Below are positions 36,188 through 44,454 of a DNA stretch of 64,000 bases, in pieces. The stretch spans positions 3,844,001 to 3,908,000 of the forward strand of contig NZ_CP096882.1 in assembly GCF_023273875.1 (NCBI RefSeq). Reading direction: 5' to 3'. Source of the stretch: Pseudarthrobacter sp. SSS035 (GTDB lineage Bacteria; Actinomycetota; Actinomycetes; Actinomycetales; Micrococcaceae). A program made the position numbers and the translations under genes. Below the pieces are notes generated by a model, which was not told the DNA's origin, ran no database searches, and was given only the letters and a program-made list of their open reading frames with translations. Within the stretch, counting starts at the first letter, position 1; every line of letters starts with the position of its first letter.

Positions 36188-36547
36188 ATGCATATTCTCG
36201 ATTCCGTAGATGCAGCCTCGCTGCGCACCGATGTTCCTGTCTTCCGCGCGGGTGACACCCTCAAGGTTCACGTGAACATCATCGAAGGCAAGAACTCCCG
36301 TGTCCAGGTATTCCAGGGCTTCGTCCTGGGCCGCCACGGCGACGGTCTTCGCGAAACCTTCACCATCCGCAAGGTCTCCTTCGGCGTCGGTGTGGAGCGT
36401 ACCTTCCCGGTGCACTCCCCGATCATTGACAAGATCGAAGTTGTCTCCAAGGGTGACGTGCGCCGCGCGAAGCTGTACTACATGCGCGACCTGCGCGGCA
36501 AGGCTGCGAAGATCAAGGAAAAGCGCGACTTCCAGCCCAAGAAGTAA
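36188..36547 (+). CDS. rplS: 50S ribosomal protein L19
   Basis: A 119-residue L19, which lies at the subunit interface. It begins MHILDSVDAASLRTDVPVF and has RVQVFQGFVLGRHG and the C-terminal signature KVSFGVGVERTFPVHSP. The ATG at 36188 is spaced seven bases from CAGGAG; a GTG at 36164 in the same frame is before the binding site. Two signal peptidase genes follow. Confidence 0.97.
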   Translation: MHILDSVDAASLRTDVPVFRAGDTLKVHVNIIEGKNSRVQVFQGFVLGRHGDGLRETFTIRKVSFGVGVERTFPVHSPIIDKIEVVSKGDVRRAKLYYMRDLRGKAAKIKEKRDFQPKK

Positions 36548-36631
36548 GTCCCCAGGGACCTACAAAGCAGGCCCCAGCCGCACCAGGCCAGCGCCGGAGC
36601 CCTTCGCAACAGCGCCCCAGGAATACGGATC

Positions 36632-37309
36632 ATGGACCAGACAAAACGCCAGCCCAGAAGAATGGGCTGGCGTTTTGCGTCCCTGGCAGTTCTCCTGGCC
36701 GTGGCTATCAGCGGGCTGGTCCGTTCCCTGTGGCTGGATGTCTATTACATACCGTCCGAATCCATGGAGCCGGTCCTTGCGAACGGGGACCGCATCCTGG
36801 TCTCCAGGACAGACTTCCATGCCGAACCCATCCGTCGGGGCGACATTGTGATCTTCGACGGCAGGGGTTCCTTTGCTCCCCTGCACAGTGGGAAGGGCCT
36901 CCTTGTGGATTCCCTGGCAGTGGCCGGGCAGTGGCTAGGCCTGGCCGGCAGTGACACCACGTACGTCAAACGTGTCATCGGCATGCCGGGGGACACCGTG
37001 GTTTGCTGCGATGCCGACGGAAAGATCACCGTCAACGGCCGGGCACTCAACGAGCCGTATCTGTTCGACGGAGACAGCCCAAGCGTGCAAGTCTTCAGCG
37101 CCGTGGTGCCCGACGGAAGACTTTGGCTGCTCGGTGACCACCGCTCGGCGTCCGCTGATTCGCGCAGCCTGCTCGGTGCGCCCGGCGGAGGCATGGTGCC
37201 AATGGACCGTGTCATCGGCAGGCCGGTCCAGATCGTTTGGCCACTTGATAGATTTGCTGCAGTACTACGGCCGCCAGCGGCAGGATCAACAACAGAGGAC
37301 GGACAGTAA
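36632..37309 (+). CDS. lepB: Signal peptidase I (first copy)
   Basis: Type I signal peptidase, which cleaves signal peptides from exported proteins at the membrane's outer face. The 225-residue protein has one N-terminal transmembrane segment (FASLAVLLAVAISGLV), the catalytic Ser44 in PSESM and the catalytic Lys in YVKRVIGMPGD. The last motif is GDHRSASADSRS, with His in place of the usual Asn of GDNR. The second copy starts at the base after its TAA. Confidence 0.93.
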   Translation: MDQTKRQPRRMGWRFASLAVLLAVAISGLVRSLWLDVYYIPSESMEPVLANGDRILVSRTDFHAEPIRRGDIVIFDGRGSFAPLHSGKGLLVDSLAVAGQWLGLAGSDTTYVKRVIGMPGDTVVCCDADGKITVNGRALNEPYLFDGDSPSVQVFSAVVPDGRLWLLGDHRSASADSRSLLGAPGGGMVPMDRVIGRPVQIVWPLDRFAAVLRPPAAGSTTEDGQ

Positions 37310-38161
37310 ATGCCCGAGAACAATCCCCGGACACCTGAGCCGCCTCGCGACGGCGCCCACGGTGCCGACACCGACGGTATGTCCGCCAATGCGATTTCCG
37401 GCGACGGCACATCCGACGGCGTGGCGGATGGCAGCCCGTCGGCGCCACAGTCCGGTAGGCGATCCGCGGCACCGACTTCCGAGCCCGCCGCCCCCAGCCA
37501 GCTCTTTGTCTGGCTGAAGGAGGTTGCCACGGTAGTGGTGATCGCCGTGGTGCTGTCCTTCCTGATCAAGACGTTCCTGTTCCGCGCGTTCTATATTCCG
37601 TCCGAGTCCATGGTCAGCACCCTGGACGTCAACGACCGCATCTTCGTGAACCTGCTGGTTCCGGAGCCGTTTTCCCTCTCACGCGGCGACGTTGTGGTCT
37701 TCCGTGACACCAAGGGCTGGCTGAGCACCGCACCGGAGGAACCGAATGGACCTTTCACCTGGGTCCAGGACGGCCTGACATTTGTGGGACTGCTGCCGGA
37801 CAACTCCGAGCAGCACCTCGTCAAACGTGTCATCGGGCTTCCCGGTGACAAAGTGATCTGCTGCGACGACGGCGGTAAACTGACCATCAACGGATCTCCT
37901 ATGGATGAAACCTATGTCAACGGGGCTGAGGAACCGCAGATCCGTGCATTCGACGTCGTTGTTCCGGAAGGAAAGGTCTGGGTCATGGGCGATAACCGGA
38001 ATCACTCCGCGGATTCGCGCTCGCACCTGGAATCCAATGGCGGATTCGTCGACCTCGTGGACGTAGAGGGCAAAGCCGCCGTCATCGCATGGCCGCTGAA
38101 CCGGATCACTGTCCTTGACAATTATCCGGCCGTCTTCCGGAACGTGCCTGCGGGAGGCTAG
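37310..38161 (+). CDS. lepB: Signal peptidase I (second copy)
   Basis: A second type I signal peptidase, 283 residues. A hydrophilic, Asp/Ser/Pro-rich N-terminal extension of about 65 residues precedes one transmembrane segment (residues 72-90). The catalytic Ser100 lies in PSESM, the Lys in LVKRVIGLPGD, and the canonical GDNRNHSADSRS follows. It is directly joined to the first copy, and rnhB starts two bases after its stop. Tandem copies suggest division of substrates or regulation between the two. Confidence 0.95.
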   Translation: MPENNPRTPEPPRDGAHGADTDGMSANAISGDGTSDGVADGSPSAPQSGRRSAAPTSEPAAPSQLFVWLKEVATVVVIAVVLSFLIKTFLFRAFYIPSESMVSTLDVNDRIFVNLLVPEPFSLSRGDVVVFRDTKGWLSTAPEEPNGPFTWVQDGLTFVGLLPDNSEQHLVKRVIGLPGDKVICCDDGGKLTINGSPMDETYVNGAEEPQIRAFDVVVPEGKVWVMGDNRNHSADSRSHLESNGGFVDLVDVEGKAAVIAWPLNRITVLDNYPAVFRNVPAGG

Positions 38162-38163
38162 GG

Positions 38164-38901
38164 GTGTCCGCAGTGATACCGGCCACCGGGTCCAAGGCTC
38201 CAGCCCGCCAGACGGACGGGGTCCGCTCCAAAGCACCGACGCTCCGGCATGAGCGGACGTTCAAAGCGCAGGGCGCCCGTTACCTGGCCGGCGTGGACGA
38301 AGTCGGCCGCGGGGCGCTGGCAGGACCGGTGAGCGTCGGGATCGCCGTCGTAGACCTCCATACCCAGAAGCCCCTGTCCGGTGTGCGGGACAGCAAGCTC
38401 CTCAGCCCCGCCGAACGGGAACGGCTGGAACCGCTGGTCAGGCGCTGGAGTGTTGCGTCCGCCGTCGGGCACGCTTCCGCCCGGGAGATCGACGCTTTGG
38501 GCATCATTGCTGCGCTGCGGCTGGCCGGTACGCGCGCCTGGCAGGACATCCTTGCGGCCGGCATCAGCCCGGATGTGGTGCTGCTCGATGGCAGCCACAA
38601 CTGGCTCTCGCCCGCCGGGCAGCCTTCCCTGTTTGACGAGCCACCCGTGGATTTCGCGTGCCTTGCCCCGGTCCACACCAAGATCAAGGCGGACATGCAG
38701 TGCCTGAGCGTGGCCGCAGCCAGCGTGATTGCGAAAGTGGAACGCGACGAGCAGATGCGCGGCCTGCACAGTGAATACCCCGAGTTTGGCTGGGACGTCA
38801 ACAAGGGCTACGCCACTGCAATTCACCGGGACGCGCTCCGCGCCGTGGGAGCCACACCGCACCACCGGGTAAGTTGGAACCTCCTGGGCGGTGAACTCTG
38901 A
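38164..38901 (+). CDS. rnhB: Ribonuclease HII
   Basis: RNase HII removes ribonucleotides from DNA and RNA of RNA-DNA hybrids. The 245-residue protein carries the catalytic acidic residues in AGVDEVGRGALAGPVS (Asp-Glu) and LLDGSHNW, and AAASVIAKVERDEQM. A polar N-terminal extension of about 40 residues precedes the conserved domain, so the true start could be further in than the GTG at 38164. It belongs to the lepB-rnhB-DUF2469-yraN block. Confidence 0.93.
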   Translation: MSAVIPATGSKAPARQTDGVRSKAPTLRHERTFKAQGARYLAGVDEVGRGALAGPVSVGIAVVDLHTQKPLSGVRDSKLLSPAERERLEPLVRRWSVASAVGHASAREIDALGIIAALRLAGTRAWQDILAAGISPDVVLLDGSHNWLSPAGQPSLFDEPPVDFACLAPVHTKIKADMQCLSVAAASVIAKVERDEQMRGLHSEYPEFGWDVNKGYATAIHRDALRAVGATPHHRVSWNLLGGEL

Positions 38902-38995
38902 TTCCGTGCCGCTCCAGTGCCTGCCGTACTGGTGTGGGGCTCATGCGGCGCGCACCGCTGCGACTGCGGCGCCCTGGATGGTGCAAGATGGAAGC

Positions 38996-39322
38996 ATGAG
39001 TGCAGAGGATCTTGAAAACTATGAAACCGACATGGAGCTGCAGCTCTACCGTGAATACCGCGATGTTGTCGGGCTCTTCAGTTACGTTGTCGAGACCGAA
39101 CGCCGCTTTTACCTCGCAAACCACGTTGACCTGCAGGCCCGAAGCGCCGACGGCGAGGTCTACTTCGATCTGACGCTCCAGGATGCCTGGGTGTGGGATG
39201 TGTACCGTTCGGCACGGTTCGTGAAGACAGTCCGTGTCCTGACGTTCAAGGATGTCAACGTCGAAGAACTGCCCCGCAACGAGGAACTCGCCCTGCCGAA
39301 GGACGCTGACCTCGGCAACTGA
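38996..39322 (+). CDS. DUF2469 family protein
   Basis: A 108-residue, acidic, actinobacteria-specific protein of unknown function, always near rnhB and yraN. It begins MSAEDLENYETDMELQLYRE and contains YRDVVGLFSYVVETERRFYL and an aromatic-rich VWDVYRSARFVKTV. The ATG at 38996 follows a GGAAGC that is a modest binding site; it matches the family's conserved N-terminus. Confidence 0.92.
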   Translation: MSAEDLENYETDMELQLYREYRDVVGLFSYVVETERRFYLANHVDLQARSADGEVYFDLTLQDAWVWDVYRSARFVKTVRVLTFKDVNVEELPRNEELALPKDADLGN

Positions 39323-39444
39323 CGCCGGCCCACTGCTCCTCCACAGCCCCGCTGTATGGGGCGGGTTTCCCGGGTTGCCCACATACGCGAATAGCTGGCT
39401 GTCCTCCGCTGTCCTGCCACGGCAGGCTGGTTGCGGAGGTAGAA

Positions 39445-39801
39445 ATGAAATCCAAAGACCTGTTGGGCCGGCGCGGCGAGGAACTCGCGGCCGGCTATCT
39501 TGAATCGCTCGGCATGCTGGTGGTGGAACGCAACTGGCGCTGCACCGAAGGTGAAATAGACATTGTGGCCCTGGACGGCGACGCCCTGGTCATCGCAGAG
39601 GTGAAAACCCGCCGTTCGCTGGACTACGGGCACCCGTTCGAAGCTGTAGGGCCGGACAAACTCGCCCGGCTGCATCGGCTTGGTTCGGCATGGTGTCGGG
39701 ACCGGGAGCTGCGGATGCCGCTACGGCGCGTGGACGTCATTGCCGTGGTGGACGACGGCGGCGGCGAACCCCTGGTGGAACACCTCAAGGGGGTGGGGTA
39801 G
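39445..39801 (+). CDS. UPF0102 (YraN family) endonuclease-like protein
   Basis: A 118-residue protein of the YraN family, a restriction-endonuclease-like fold of unknown cellular function. It shows GRRGEELAAGYLESLGM, the acidic GEIDIVALDGDALVIAEVKTR with the expected D-ExK catalytic arrangement, and ending DVIAVV. It starts behind GGAGGTAG and its stop is directly followed by comM. Its position with comM and dprA ties it to DNA processing. Confidence 0.92.
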   Translation: MKSKDLLGRRGEELAAGYLESLGMLVVERNWRCTEGEIDIVALDGDALVIAEVKTRRSLDYGHPFEAVGPDKLARLHRLGSAWCRDRELRMPLRRVDVIAVVDDGGGEPLVEHLKGVG

Positions 39802-41346
39802 ATGGCGCTGGGCCGGGCCTACTCCGTGGCGCTGGTGGGATTGAACGGGTACATCGTCGAGGTAGAAGCCGACATTGGCCAGACCCTGCCGGCATTCGTG
39901 ATCCTTGGCCTCCCGGACGCCGCCCTCAACGAGGCCAAGGAACGCATACGTTCCGCGGCCAAAAATTCCGGAATCCCGCTGAGCCGGCGGAAGATCACGG
40001 CCAACCTCATCCCTGCGTCGCTGCCCAAACGCGGTTCCGGCTTCGACCTTGCCGTGACCATGGCCGTCCTGAGGGCCGCAAATGACATCAAGCCCACCGG
40101 CCGGACCGTCTTCATCGCCGAACTCGGGTTGGATGGCCGGCTACGGCCGGTGCGCGGCATCCTGCCGGCAGTGATGGCGTCGGTGCAGGCCGGCTATCCG
40201 GACGTGGTGGTCGCGCACGCCAACCTCGGCGAAGCATCGCTGGTCCCCGGAGCCAACGTCAAGGGGTACCGCACGCTGGCGCGGCTGGCGCTCGATTTCG
40301 GTGCAGACCCGCAAGAGCTCGCACTGGACTTCGAGCCGGAGGACGAGGCCGGTCACGGGGACTCCGAACCGGGGGCCCAGGCTGTTCCTGACATGGCCGA
40401 CGTCTCCGGCCAGGGCGAAGCGAGACGTGCACTCGAGGTGGCCGCTGCCGGGGCCCACCACCTGCTCCTGACCGGACCTCCGGGTGCGGGCAAGACCATG
40501 CTGGCCGAAAGACTTCCCGGTCTCCTGCCGGACCTTGCCGACAATGAGGCCATGGAAGTCACTGCCATCCATTCCCTCTGCGGCCTTCCCTCATCCGCCG
40601 TTCAGCTTGTGCGGCGGCCGCCGTTCGAAAACCCGCATCATTCGGCCACAGCCGCCGCCATTATCGGCGGGGGATCGGGGTTGCCGCGCCCGGGTGCGGC
40701 GTCGCGGGCGCACCGCGGTGTCCTGTTCCTGGACGAGGCCCCGGAATACGAACGGCGCGTCCTGGACGCCCTCCGCCAGCCCCTGGAGAGCGGGGAGCTG
40801 GTCATTCACCGCTCGGCAGGAACAGCAGCCTACCCTGCCCGGTTCCAGCTGGTCCTTGCCGCCAATCCCTGTCCCTGCGGCAAGGCTTCGGGAAAAGGCC
40901 TTGACTGCACGTGCACGCCCATGATGCGGCGCCGCTACGTGGCCAGGATGTCCGGTCCGCTGCTGGACCGGGTGGATATCCAGCTGCAGGTGGAGCGCGT
41001 GTCACTGGCAGACTTCGGCCAGGCGGGCGCCGAAGAAGACACAGCCGCCGTGGCACGGAGGGTAGGCGACGCACGCCGGTGCCAGGCCGAACGGCTGCGG
41101 CCGCTGGGAATGGAAACGAACTCGCAGGTGCCCGGCCGGATTCTGCGCGGCGCCCTGCGGCTGCCGGCCGGCGCCACGCGGATCCTGGACCACTCACTGG
41201 AGCGGGGCGTGCTGACCGCCAGGGGCTATGACCGGGTTCTCCGGCTGGCCTGGACCCTGGCGGACCTGTCGCACCGCGACATGCCCGACACCAACGACAT
41301 CGGCCAGGCCCTTGGCCTCCGGCAGGCTGCCTCGGCAGCTGCGTGA
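39802..41346 (+). CDS. comM: YifB/ComM family Mg-chelatase-like ATPase
   Basis: ComM-type AAA+ helicase, linked to branch migration of incoming DNA in natural transformation. The 514-residue protein has an N-terminal Lon-protease-like fold and then an AAA+ domain with TGPPGAGKTMLAERLPG, GVLFLDEAPEYERRVLD and NPCPCGKASGKGLDCTC (zinc-like Cys cluster). It directly follows yraN and its TGA overlaps the possible GTG of dprA. Most bacteria with this gene are not known to be transformable, so its role is open. Confidence 0.93.
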   Translation: MALGRAYSVALVGLNGYIVEVEADIGQTLPAFVILGLPDAALNEAKERIRSAAKNSGIPLSRRKITANLIPASLPKRGSGFDLAVTMAVLRAANDIKPTGRTVFIAELGLDGRLRPVRGILPAVMASVQAGYPDVVVAHANLGEASLVPGANVKGYRTLARLALDFGADPQELALDFEPEDEAGHGDSEPGAQAVPDMADVSGQGEARRALEVAAAGAHHLLLTGPPGAGKTMLAERLPGLLPDLADNEAMEVTAIHSLCGLPSSAVQLVRRPPFENPHHSATAAAIIGGGSGLPRPGAASRAHRGVLFLDEAPEYERRVLDALRQPLESGELVIHRSAGTAAYPARFQLVLAANPCPCGKASGKGLDCTCTPMMRRRYVARMSGPLLDRVDIQLQVERVSLADFGQAGAEEDTAAVARRVGDARRCQAERLRPLGMETNSQVPGRILRGALRLPAGATRILDHSLERGVLTARGYDRVLRLAWTLADLSHRDMPDTNDIGQALGLRQAASAAA

Positions 41347-41360
41347 AGGAAGAAAACCAC

Positions 41361-42545
41361 ATGGACAACGAACGGATCGCCCGGGCCGCCCTGTCGCGGC
41401 TCATGGAACCGCAGGACGCGGCCGGACTGGCCCTAGTACAGGCCGCCGGCGCACCCGACGCCTTGAAAATCGCCACGGGCCAGGCGGACGCCGGCCCGGC
41501 ACTGGAGCGGGAGATCACCGGACTGCTGGCGGACAACGGCGCCGGAACCAGCTGGGCGGGGATGGCTGCCTCCCTCAAACGCTGGGCTCCCCGCATTCCG
41601 GATCTGGCGCCCGAGCGTGACCTGGCCACCATGGCACGCCTTGGCGGCCGGCTGATTATCCCGTCGGATGATCTGTGGCCTGCCCAGCTCGGGGACCTTG
41701 GGATGCAGGAGCCCATCTGTCTTTGGTGGCGGGGCCTGGAACAGGAGCTTCCCGGTCCGGCCCGGAGCGTGGCGCTGGTGGGGTCCCGCGACAGCACCAG
41801 CTACGGCGCCTCGGTGACCGGGGACCTCGCCTACTCCCTGGCTCAGCGGGGCTTCACCGTGGTTTCCGGGGGCGCGTACGGCATCGACGCCCACGCGCAC
41901 CGGGCAGCACTGGCAGGGGGATCAGCGGCGGTGCCTACCATCGCGGTGATGGCTGGTGGTGTGGACCGGTTCTACCCGTCCGGCAACGAGGATCTCCTGA
42001 GGGCGGTCTGCAACCAGGGAGCGGTGCTGGCCGAGGTGCCGCCGGGGTCGGCGCCCACCCGCTACCGCTTTCTCCAGCGGAACAGGCTGATCGCGGCCTT
42101 GGCCGCTGTGACGGTGGTGGTGGAAGCACGCTGGCGGTCCGGTGCGCTGAACACGGCCCACCACGCGGAGACGCTTGGCCGCGCGGTGGGCGCTGTGCCG
42201 GGGTCCGTGCACAGCGCCAACTCCGCCGGCTGCCACCGGCTGCTCCGGGATGGCGGGGCTGTCTGCGTGACTGACGCCGCGGAGATCGCCGAACTGGCAT
42301 CCCCAAGCGGCGTGGGGCTTGCGGCGCCCGGGACAGCGCATGCGGCCGACCATGACGGACTGACCTTGGAGGATCTGATCCTTCTGGACGCCCTGCCGCT
42401 GCGGTCCACCACGTCCGTGGACAAGCTCTGCGCAGTTGCCGGCCTCAGTGCGGACTCCGTGCGGGCCGGGTTGGGCAGGCTGGGCCTGCTGGGGCTCGCA
42501 GCTTCAGAAAGGGGCGGCTGGAAACGGGCCAAGGAATTAGCGTAG
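41361..42545 (+). CDS. dprA: DNA processing protein DprA
   Basis: DprA loads RecA on single-stranded DNA taken up by cells. The roughly 394-residue protein has the Rossmann-like core VALVGSRDSTSYGASVTGDL, VVSGGAYGIDAHAHRAALAG and the signature EVPPGSAPTRYRFLQRNRLI. A winged-helix C-terminal domain follows. The ATG at 41361 is eight bases from AAGGAAG; a GTG at 41343 overlaps the comM stop but has no such site. A XerC-like recombinase follows after 50 bases. Confidence 0.93.
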   Translation: MDNERIARAALSRLMEPQDAAGLALVQAAGAPDALKIATGQADAGPALEREITGLLADNGAGTSWAGMAASLKRWAPRIPDLAPERDLATMARLGGRLIIPSDDLWPAQLGDLGMQEPICLWWRGLEQELPGPARSVALVGSRDSTSYGASVTGDLAYSLAQRGFTVVSGGAYGIDAHAHRAALAGGSAAVPTIAVMAGGVDRFYPSGNEDLLRAVCNQGAVLAEVPPGSAPTRYRFLQRNRLIAALAAVTVVVEARWRSGALNTAHHAETLGRAVGAVPGSVHSANSAGCHRLLRDGGAVCVTDAAEIAELASPSGVGLAAPGTAHAADHDGLTLEDLILLDALPLRSTTSVDKLCAVAGLSADSVRAGLGRLGLLGLAASERGGWKRAKELA

Positions 42546-42595
42546 TTGCCTGTGTCCGGCACGGGATTCCCGCGGAGTTCTGGGACAGTGGAACA

Positions 42596-43522
42596 GTGCA
42601 GAATCAGGAACTGTCCCGGGCATTTGAGCAGGCACTTGCAGACTTCGGCAGATACCTGACGGCCGAGCGGGCCCGGTCCGGGCATACGCTTCGGGCATAC
42701 CTGTCCGATCTTCGAAGCCTCCTGGAATACGCCACCTCCGAGGGCGTCACGGATCTGCCGGAACTGGAGCTGGGCACCCTCCGACGCTGGCTGGGGGCGC
42801 AGAGCCAGGCCGGGATATCCCGGGCCACTCTGGCCCGGAGATCGGCTACAGCACGTTCCTTCACCACGTGGGCCATGCGGGAGGAGCTCATCGAGACGGA
42901 CCCTGCCTTGCGGCTCAGGGCTCCCAAAGCGGAAAAGTCACTGCCGGGGGTGCTGCAGTCCCAACAACTCAACAGGCTGCTAAACAGCCTGGCGGAAGCC
43001 GCAGCCGATGGTTCACCGGTTCCGGTGCGCAACAGGGCCATGGTCGAGCTCCTGTACGCCACCGGGCTGCGGGTGGGCGAATTGGCCGCCTTGGATGTGG
43101 ACGATCTCAACCCGGACCGCCGGACTCTTCGGGTGGTCGGCAAGGGCAACAAGGAACGGACTGTTCCCTACGGCGTCCCGGCCGCTGTAGCCGTCGACGA
43201 CTGGCTCCGAAGGGCCAGGCCGCTCCTGGCGACGGGTCACAGCGGACCGGCTCTTTTCCTGGGTGCCAGGGGAAACCGCGTTGACCAGCGCCAGGTCAGG
43301 ACTGTGGTGAACGCGCTCTTCGAAGCTTTGGGGGACACATCGGCAACCGGGCCGCACGCACTGAGGCATAGTGCGGCAACGCACCTACTCGATGGCGGCG
43401 CGGATCTCCGGGCGGTCCAGGAAATCCTGGGCCACAGCAGCCTCGCCACCACGCAGATCTACACGCATGTGTCGGTTGAGCGGCTCCGCAGCAGCTACCA
43501 GCAGGCCCATCCCCGGGCGTGA
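42596..43522 (+). CDS. xerC: Tyrosine recombinase XerC
   Basis: A 308-residue phage-integrase-fold recombinase for chromosome dimer resolution. The N-terminal SAM-like domain ends near residue 110. The catalytic residues are visible: Arg in ATGLRVGELAAL, Lys in VVGKGNKERTVP, HxxR in HALRHSAATHL, the His in ILGHSSLATT and the nucleophile Tyr in IYTHVSVERL. The genome location after dprA matches XerC in actinobacteria, not an integron or phage integrase; its size and lack of att-like repeats agree. Confidence 0.92.
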   Translation: MQNQELSRAFEQALADFGRYLTAERARSGHTLRAYLSDLRSLLEYATSEGVTDLPELELGTLRRWLGAQSQAGISRATLARRSATARSFTTWAMREELIETDPALRLRAPKAEKSLPGVLQSQQLNRLLNSLAEAAADGSPVPVRNRAMVELLYATGLRVGELAALDVDDLNPDRRTLRVVGKGNKERTVPYGVPAAVAVDDWLRRARPLLATGHSGPALFLGARGNRVDQRQVRTVVNALFEALGDTSATGPHALRHSAATHLLDGGADLRAVQEILGHSSLATTQIYTHVSVERLRSSYQQAHPRA

Positions 43523-43606
43523 GGGCCATGGATTCCCGCCCATGCCGGGCAAATCACGGACCCTGCCACCGGTGGTGAATCGCACTGGCGTAATTACGCG
43601 GCGTAC

Positions 43607-43652
43607 GGCACAATAAGAGTCACGTCCGGCAACTTTCAAGTTTCGCTTGAAG
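43607..43652 (+). promoter_or_regulatory. Promoter-like element and inverted repeat before DUF3145
   Basis: GGCACAATAA at 43607-43616 matches the rpsP minus-10 region. Just downstream, TTCAAG-TTTCG-CTTGAA (43635-43651) is an inverted repeat whose arms are the same hexamer as in the operator before the VOC gene. Together they suggest a housekeeping promoter with an operator in its initial transcribed region. Confidence 0.4.
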
Positions 43653-43796
43653 CTCTTTCGCTTCGTGCGTTACCGTGAGTCCGGACACAGCTTAATAAGC
43701 AGTCAGGGAACACCGCCGCTGGAACACACAGCAACGGGCAGTTTCATCCAGGCAGAGGTCGTTGGGGAAGACGTACCTACAGCTATGGAGGATGGA

Positions 43797-44300
43797 ATGT
43801 CTGTTGCAATGACCCGCGGTGTGCTGTTTGTTCACTCAGCCCCTACAGCACTGTGCCCGCACGTGGAGTGGGCCATTGGATCCGTCGTGGATAAGCGGAC
43901 GGATCTAGAGTGGACCCCTCAGCCTGCCGCGCCCGGAATGTTCCGCGCCGAGCTCTCCTGGACAGGAACCCCGGGCACCGGATCGCTGCTGGCATCCTCA
44001 CTTCGCGGCTGGGCCCATCTTCGCTACGAGGTCACTGAAGAGCCGAGCCAGGGAGTTGACGGCGGCCGCTGGTCGCATACCCCCGAACTGGGAATCTTCC
44101 ACGCCACAACGGACGTCCACGGCAACATCATGGTCTCAGAGGACCGCATCCGTTACGCCTACGAATCGGGTGCCGGCGATCCCTCCGCCGTGTACCACGA
44201 GCTTTCCCTGGCCTTGGGTGAGGCGTGGGACGAGGAACTAGAGCCGTTCCGCCACGCAGCCGAGGGCGCACCGGTCCGCTGGCTGCACCAGGTGGGCTGA
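43797..44300 (+). CDS. DUF3145 family protein
   Basis: A 167-residue protein of an actinobacteria-specific family of unknown function. It begins MSVAMTRGVLFVHSAPTALC and has the conserved HVEWAIGSVV, the Trp-rich LRGWAHLRYEVTEEPS and a conserved C-terminal AYHELSLALGEAWDEELEPFR-like region. The ATG at 43797 follows GGAGG; upstream codons in the same frame cover the promoter region and are not conserved in type. It converges on fabF through a shared terminator. Confidence 0.92.
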   Translation: MSVAMTRGVLFVHSAPTALCPHVEWAIGSVVDKRTDLEWTPQPAAPGMFRAELSWTGTPGTGSLLASSLRGWAHLRYEVTEEPSQGVDGGRWSHTPELGIFHATTDVHGNIMVSEDRIRYAYESGAGDPSAVYHELSLALGEAWDEELEPFRHAAEGAPVRWLHQVG

Positions 44301-44386
44301 CCGCCGTCGGACATCACGACGTCGTACTTCCTGTCCGCTGTCCCGGCAGAAGCCGTGCCGGATCGGAAGGCGGCGCTCCATAGCAA

Positions 44387-44422
44387 AAGCAGAGGCCCCG
44401 CCACATGGCGGGGCCTCTGCTT
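44387..44422. terminator. Bidirectional terminator between DUF3145 and fabF
   Basis: AAGCAGAGGCCCCGCCA is perfectly complementary to TGGCGGGGCCTCTGCTT across a two-base loop, forming a 17-bp stem. It lies between two genes that end facing each other, with T-rich ends on both sides, so it can terminate both. Confidence 0.9.
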
Positions 44423-44454
44423 CGTCTGCGGTACTTGCTGTTCCCGCGCTGCTG

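Noticed and set aside
42596..43522. Phage or integron integrase
   Set aside because: Position after dprA, length and absence of att-type repeats or cargo match chromosomal XerC.
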